Assembly (NCBI GenBank): GCA_964019055.1
Contig: OZ025223.1
Span: 6,004,625-6,068,624, forward strand
From: Anthopleura xanthogrammica
Lineage: Eukaryota > Cnidaria > Anthozoa > Actiniaria > Actiniidae
Reading direction: 5' to 3'
Length of the DNA: 64,000 bases
Shown here: in pieces, positions 59,045-64,000 of the stretch
How positions within the stretch are numbered: position 1 is the first letter of the stretch
How the letters are laid out: each line of letters begins with the position of its first letter
The notes under the pieces: generated by a model
What the model saw: the letters and a program-made list of their open reading frames with translations, nothing else
The model's database searches: none
Told to the model about the DNA's origin: nothing
Program-made: the position numbers and the translations under genes

Positions 59045-59146
59045 ATGGCAGCGCGAAGCATTTTTACGGCTATGGCGGAGAATTCTTCCCCGACACCGCT
59101 ATCCATAATGACTGATCAGGGAGCTCAGCCGAAGCCTAAGGGAGAG
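59045..59146 (+). CDS. Candidate first coding exon (34 codons)
   Basis: ATG at 59045 opens MAARSIFTAMAENSSPTPLS then IMTDQGAQPKPKGE, ending exactly at GAG|GTTAGT, a plausible donor. The base composition is more GC-rich than the surroundings. I find no convincing second exon before the right edge, so the rest may lie beyond 64000 or the call may be wrong. Confidence 0.3.
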
Positions 59147-59546
59147 GTTAGTCGGCCCCTAGACCGTGCATGATTAACCCCTTGCTATGACCAGCGACTT
59201 TATAGAAATTCCTGAAATAAACCAAGTGTCTACCTTATCATTACTCCATGTGGGATGAACTCTAAAGATTGTCACTTCTGTCCGACATGCGCACAAGTGA
59301 CCTTGTACCACTAGTGTAATTGTATTATATGAATTCAGTTTTCTTTTTTAAGAAAACAAACCAAAAACTTCATTCACGAAACATGGATGCTTACCATTGA
59401 AAACATTTACAGTATATTTTGTTGATTTTTTCGTGTTTCCTGGCGTAGTTTTCTCAACCAGTCTTTGTATCTTACTCTCACTTGTTAGTAAAAACCGAGT
59501 TTCTTTGTTTTTCTTGTTTTTTCTTTTCTTTTTTTTACGTTTTTAA

Positions 59547-59995
59547 CGCCTGATACCCGTCCTGCACGTGACCCATTTGAACCAATGACAGCGCGCGAAA
59601 ATTCATCATTGGGTTATAATTAACAATTAGTCCTCGAGTCCGAATGGTCTACGAGTCAATAGCCCATGAGGCCGAAGGCCGAATGGACTATTGACTCGTA
59701 GGTCATGAGGGCGAGAGGTCTAATTGTTTTAGTAAAAACCTACTAATCGGTCCAATAAAAGGATGCAAAAAGTTTTGGATTTTGCTTTAAATATATTTTT
59801 TTTGGTTTTCAAAACCGGCGCTTTTCGCTACTAGAGGTCTATCACTAATAGACCCCTAGTAGCTCAGCCAATCACAGGGCTCGATTGGTGATATACCATT
59901 AGTAGGTTTTTTCTAAGTGACTTTATAACCCAACGATGAATTTTCGCGCGCTGTCATTGGTTCAAATGGGTCACGTGCAGGACGGGTATCAGGCG
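59547..59995. mobile_element. 449-bp palindromic element
   Basis: CGCCTGATACCCGTCCTGCA through CACGTGACCCATTTGAACCA and GACAGCGCGCGAAAATTCAT is mirrored at 59928-59995. Inside, GTCCGAATGG..CTACGAGTCAATAG forms a second inverted repeat (about 59637-59705). Confidence 0.82.
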
Positions 59996-60017
59996 ATATC
60001 CCCGTCCGAAGGGATTT

Positions 60018-60227
60018 TAGCGACCTTCAGATTCGACTACAAGTACGAGAACGAGTACGAGTACGAGTTTTAAACTCTCCAAGATTGGCACTATAATTTC
60101 GTAGCCGTGGTGGAGTACGTAGATTGAAACTTTAGATTGTTAAAAATAGGAAATCGAATACGAGCACAGGGCCAATTTCAAAACTCGTACTCGTTCTCGT
60201 ACTCGTAGTCGAATCTGAAGGTCGCTA
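60018..60227. mobile_element. 210-bp MITE with TACGAG-rich inverted ends
   Basis: TAGCGACCTTCAGATTCGAC and the repeated GTACGAGAACGAGTACGAG at the left are inverted at the right end, which closes GAATCTGAAGGTCGCTA. The terminal TA may be the target duplication. Confidence 0.82.
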
Positions 60228-61486
60228 TTCAGTACAGCCCAACCCGGAATTCACATGGCGCGCGCGGTATTAAGAAGTTTCCCTCTCTTATTTATGCCCT
60301 CTTGACAAAACCTAACTGCTACAAAGATGCTGAACCGGATGTACCACCAAATCCGGAGGAACTGATTGCTTTTAGATTATTCTTTATTTTTATTCCCAGT
60401 TTACTATGTTATTATGGGCGATCTGTAAGACCCACACCGTCACTCTCCTTTCGACTGAGTATTTGACAGTATTTCGTCGTAGTCTGGCTAGTTGCTGACG
60501 ATATCTAGGAAAGAAGTAGTCCACCAATATTGTGCTCAAATTTGTGAATTTTTGGTTAAAAGCACCAAAATTGGCGCGATATGATAGCATAAGACAAGCC
60601 GAATGATTTTAGCTATGGGCCCACCTCGATCTCATTCACGGGGAGGCAAATTTGGTTCTCAGGGGGAGGGGGAGGGCAAAAATTGTTGCACTTTTTTAAA
60701 TTTTGTTATATCTTATCAAATTAGCAGTAAACTTACCAGAATGAAATTTTTGAAAATAGCTCATCTTTTTTTTTGAGCTCTGAATATCTGGTAAGTTTAG
60801 TGCTGATTTGATAAGATATAATAAGATTTTAAAAATTGTAAAAAAAAAAATTTCCATTCCCCCTGAGTACCAAATTTGCCTCCCCCTGAATGAATTTGAG
60901 GTGGGCCCATAGCTGAAATCAATTAGCTTGTCCTATGCTAAGTGCCAAGTTTGGTGCCTTTAACCAAAAGTACACAATTCGACCGTTCTTTTGCACCATA
61001 TTGCTGGACTAAAGGGAGTTGAAGTCAAACAACCGATTGAGGGAGGGATACGATAGACTAGAGAAAAGATAAAAATGTATAAAAGAATCCAAAAAACAAG
61101 TCAGTGTTTTTTCCCTACTGAAGCCTTTATTGGTTTATTCGTTTCTTTCATTTAGACATTTTTTCCCATTCATTTATTTCTTTACTTTATTTTATCGAAT
61201 TTTAGAGTTGCAACTTTAGTCAGGTTTTAACTTGTGGGTCTTTTCACCATGCATGATGGAACCTGTAGAGCAACATGAAATAACACCACATTATTGATAA
61301 ATTGAACAAAATAAAAGGTATAAAAGGTTTGCTGATCTGATATTTATAATGAAGAACATTCAATCGGAGATATAGAATAATAGGGAGTGGCAAGAAGAAT
61401 TTTGATCTCTTTGAAGTTTGCTGGAGAAAAACAATTTATACTTGGTACGTTCCTATCAATCTCTTGTTTGCATTTATTTATTACCT
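60228..61486. other. Intergenic with a ~415-bp inverted-repeat element
   Basis: The element spans about 60553-60967, with AAAGCACCAAAATTGG and GCTATGGGCCCACCTC mirrored by GAGGTGGGCCCATAGCT and CCAAGTTTGGTGCCTTTA. Lectin 3' sequence follows; minus-strand AATAAA sites occur at 61126-61131 and 61134-61139. Confidence 0.7.
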
Positions 61487-62535
61487 TTATTTTGTTTCAT
61501 CTTTCTTGCAGATGAACCTTCCAAGCTTGAGGTTACACGGTGCATCATTATAAAGACCAATGTTACTGTTAGAAAACAAACTCATACAGTTTTCATTTCT
61601 ACCTCCATTCGGTTCGGTTGATCTCCATTTGAAGAATGAGACAGCGCTCCCATCGGTATACTTCCAGTGGCCTTCGCTTGCTGAATCAGTCATGCCGATG
61701 AGGTACTGATCGTGTATGCCGCCGGGTCGAATATGGCTCTTCACAAACTGCCTTTCATCTTCGTTACGGATATCAACCAAGTGGCCACCGAGAAGCTGGC
61801 ATGCTTTAACTGCATCTTTCCAATCAGCTTTTCCTTTTAAATCATGATTGAAGAAGTAGCAGTTATTACGAAACTGCAACCAGCCTTCATCACAACCTGA
61901 ATGTTTACAAAAATAAGAGACTATGAAATACTAGAAATTAGTATACATGCTGTGACCCTAAACAGTGGCGTACCCAGGATTTTGCCTTAGGGGGGCCCCA
62001 AACCCTTTTCAGAACAACCAAAAAACGGCAGACCAAATAAACGGCCAACAAAAAAATCACCAACCGAAAAAACCACCAACCGAAAAAGAAGCCAACCAAA
62101 AATAACGGCAAACACGATGGAGGAGGCCCCCCCCGGCTACGTCTCTGCTAAACTGGCTGATAAGAAAGCACCCCAAAGCAAAAACAATATTGAAGGCAGA
62201 ACAGCAGAAACTGAGGCTGTCGAGAAATCCGTATTTAGCATTGAATACATAAACTAACTAAAGTTTGATACACGTAGTCAGAGATTTCCCTTCTCGTGAA
62301 CTCTTTTACATAATTTCTTTCTCTTCCCTTTACTATTTTCTCCACCTGTATTTACACGTCACAAAAAAGTGATAAATTCAGGAATAAGAGAATTTAGGCC
62401 CTTCAAATCTATACCTGCCCGCTAGGATTTAGAGGAGTTGTGGGGTTTATAGAACGGAGGATACTTACAGGATTGGCCTCGCGACGGAAAGCCAACAGAA
62501 ATGGCCAACAACAGGAAAATCTTGAGAAAACGCAT
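61487..62535 (-). CDS. Small secreted C-type lectin
   Basis: Two exons, 62469-62535 and 61487-61896, joined in phase 1, encode 158 residues. Residues 1-20 (MRFLKIFLLLAISVGFPSRG) are a signal peptide. The rest is one C-type lectin domain: CDEGWLQFRNNCYFF at the start, the 'GGHLVDI' strand, then EPN at 117-119, NENC at 124-126 onward, and a final YNDAPC ... FIC. EPN in the calcium site is associated with mannose-type sugars; the usual WND is YND here. With no other domain, it is likely a soluble glycan-binding protein, in cnidarians often linked to mucus, immunity or symbiont recognition (inference). An in-frame ATG at 62634 would put 33 residues before the leader and is less likely. Confidence 0.92.
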
Positions 62536-64000
62536 CACAAACACTTGTCTTGAAACCTCGGGGAAAACTTCAGGATCAAGCATAGACTTAGGTGTGGGCT
62601 CTTTAATAGGGGCCTCTTTTACAAAGATAGCCAATCATGATGTAGAGTGAAAACTGGGGCCAATCAGAAGAGAGTTTCATTCATTCCCACGTGGTCTCGT
62701 CACATCTAAGACTGTCTGTCAGATATGTGAATGACATCTTGACTTCGTTGCTTCCTCCTGATTGGTTCAAGTTGAAATGCTTTGTTTCACCATACTGCAT
62801 TATGATTGGTTAACATCACGGTTAGTGTGTCCGCCCAGAAGTTCATCCAAAAAAATATGAAAGAATATGGGTGGGTGGATCCGTGGGCGTTCCGTTACAA
62901 GCGCTGGCCATGATATTTGACCAAAATTAATAACAGAAATATCAGTTAACTGTTTACTTTCATTTGTCCCTTAACTACTTTTTTTAGGCCAATTGTCAGT
63001 TAACTGTAAACCCCATTGACAGCCTCAGTATATGATCAGCCATCCGATAATTGTTTATAACTCGTCAAGACTAGAATTGCGGCCAAAATACTTGTAGTAT
63101 GTTTTCATGTTTGGTTTGGATAAACACACAACCCCGCCATACTAAAAGTCAACATCCAAGGTCTCTGCTGGTATCCAGGACAACCGACTGGAAATCCCAA
63201 AATCTCGATATTACCAATAAAAAGTGTCATGGAGTCCGTCTTCTTGAAAACTCTGCCAAAATCCATAGCACAAAATCAGTGAATCGTTATCTTCATAAAA
63301 TTGTTCGATAAAAAGAGGAGTGATAATCATTATCACGTTCAGTATTTAGATTCATAATCAGCTAAGTCATGACTGTTCTTGTCACGACTGGCATCGATCA
63401 ATTAAACGTAAAACAAACTTTATTGGAAATAACCTTTTTTTTTATCAATATCATTACGCTGTCGCTAAATGGCCTGCAGTCAAGATTGTTTATTTATATT
63501 CAAGCAATGAATAGAACCAAGAGAACTAAATAAGAAAGGGAAACTTCTTAATACCGCGCGCACCATCTCTTTTGCTCTCTTGATAGAATCCAAACTATCC
63601 CACCTTTATTCCCATGGATTAAGCGAACCTGAAAACCTCTGTACATTTTGTTTTCTACTTTTTGTTGATGCTGGGCATACGGAATACGAAGACAAGGATC
63701 GTGACAGCTTGTAAACATTCTTTGAGGCGACTGCCAAACTCTTCCAAAAACGTGAAAAAAGATTTCGGAATTTACTGATGATTTGGCCGTTCAGTCCAGT
63801 GGAAAAAGGAAAAGAGTAATGTTAGACTAGAATTAGTACTAAAAAGTGAAAATTTGTTTTATTTCTATTGTTAAAACAATGATATTTATTACGTATTTGT
63901 TTGTACTTTTATGGGTTTATTGCTTTCACTCTAGACCCTCGTAGTCAGAAAGAAGAAATGAATGTGTAATTAAAAGAGATATCGATCATGAAATAAAGAA
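62536..64000. other. Lectin 5' flank and unassigned right edge
   Basis: The lectin promoter should lie near 62540-62750. From about 63050 to 63310 the dispersed repeat paired with 57430-57830 occurs in opposite orientation. The remainder to 64000 shows no gene. Confidence 0.5.

Overview
This is a eukaryotic nuclear window, most likely from an anthozoan cnidarian (a stony coral or sea anemone). The evidence is AT-rich DNA, genes split by GT-AG introns of 0.1-6 kb, a very high density of short inverted-repeat elements, LINE and SINE debris, and an animal gene set (class C GPCR, Polycomb Scm, ZCRB1, MAM/discoidin/EGF proteins). Nothing is operonic or bacterial. All exon models were built by eye from reading frame, splice sites and matching intron phase; no transcript or database was consulted.

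Layout. (1) 1-11282, minus: a partial ten-exon gene for a large secreted or cell-surface protein. In order it has a signal peptide, three copies of a ~120-residue repeat I cannot name, a TSP1-like segment, a MAM domain, a CBM-like beta-rich region, an F5/8C (discoidin) domain and EGF-like repeats running off the left edge. (2) 11946-18694, plus: a complete six-exon ZCRB1 (U11/U12-31K), divergent from gene 1 across about 0.66 kb. (3) 20198-22759, plus: an intronless class C GPCR of 853 residues (mGluR/CaSR superfamily, ligand unknown). (4) 25392-47708, minus: a complete 15-exon Sex-comb-on-midleg homologue of 826 residues with FCS zinc finger, two MBT repeats, SLED and SAM. (5) 36618-37631, minus, inside intron 5 of Scm: an uninterrupted ORF of 337 residues with three Cys4 zinc-binding modules. 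(6) 61487-62535, minus: a two-exon secreted C-type lectin with an EPN motif. Two short candidate first exons or micro-ORFs lie at 47759-47908 and 59045-59146 (plus).

The rest is introns and intergenic DNA dominated by inverted-repeat (MITE-like) elements, several present in two or three related copies, with a truncated LINE 3' end, a tRNA-derived SINE, minisatellites and a ~370 bp GAAA microsatellite. The genes form no pathway. Most worth following up are the novel triple repeat of gene 1, the nested three-module Cys4 gene, a short Scm intron made almost entirely of a dispersed repeat, tandemly copied splice donors in Scm, and a nested palindromic element with a 9-bp target duplication.
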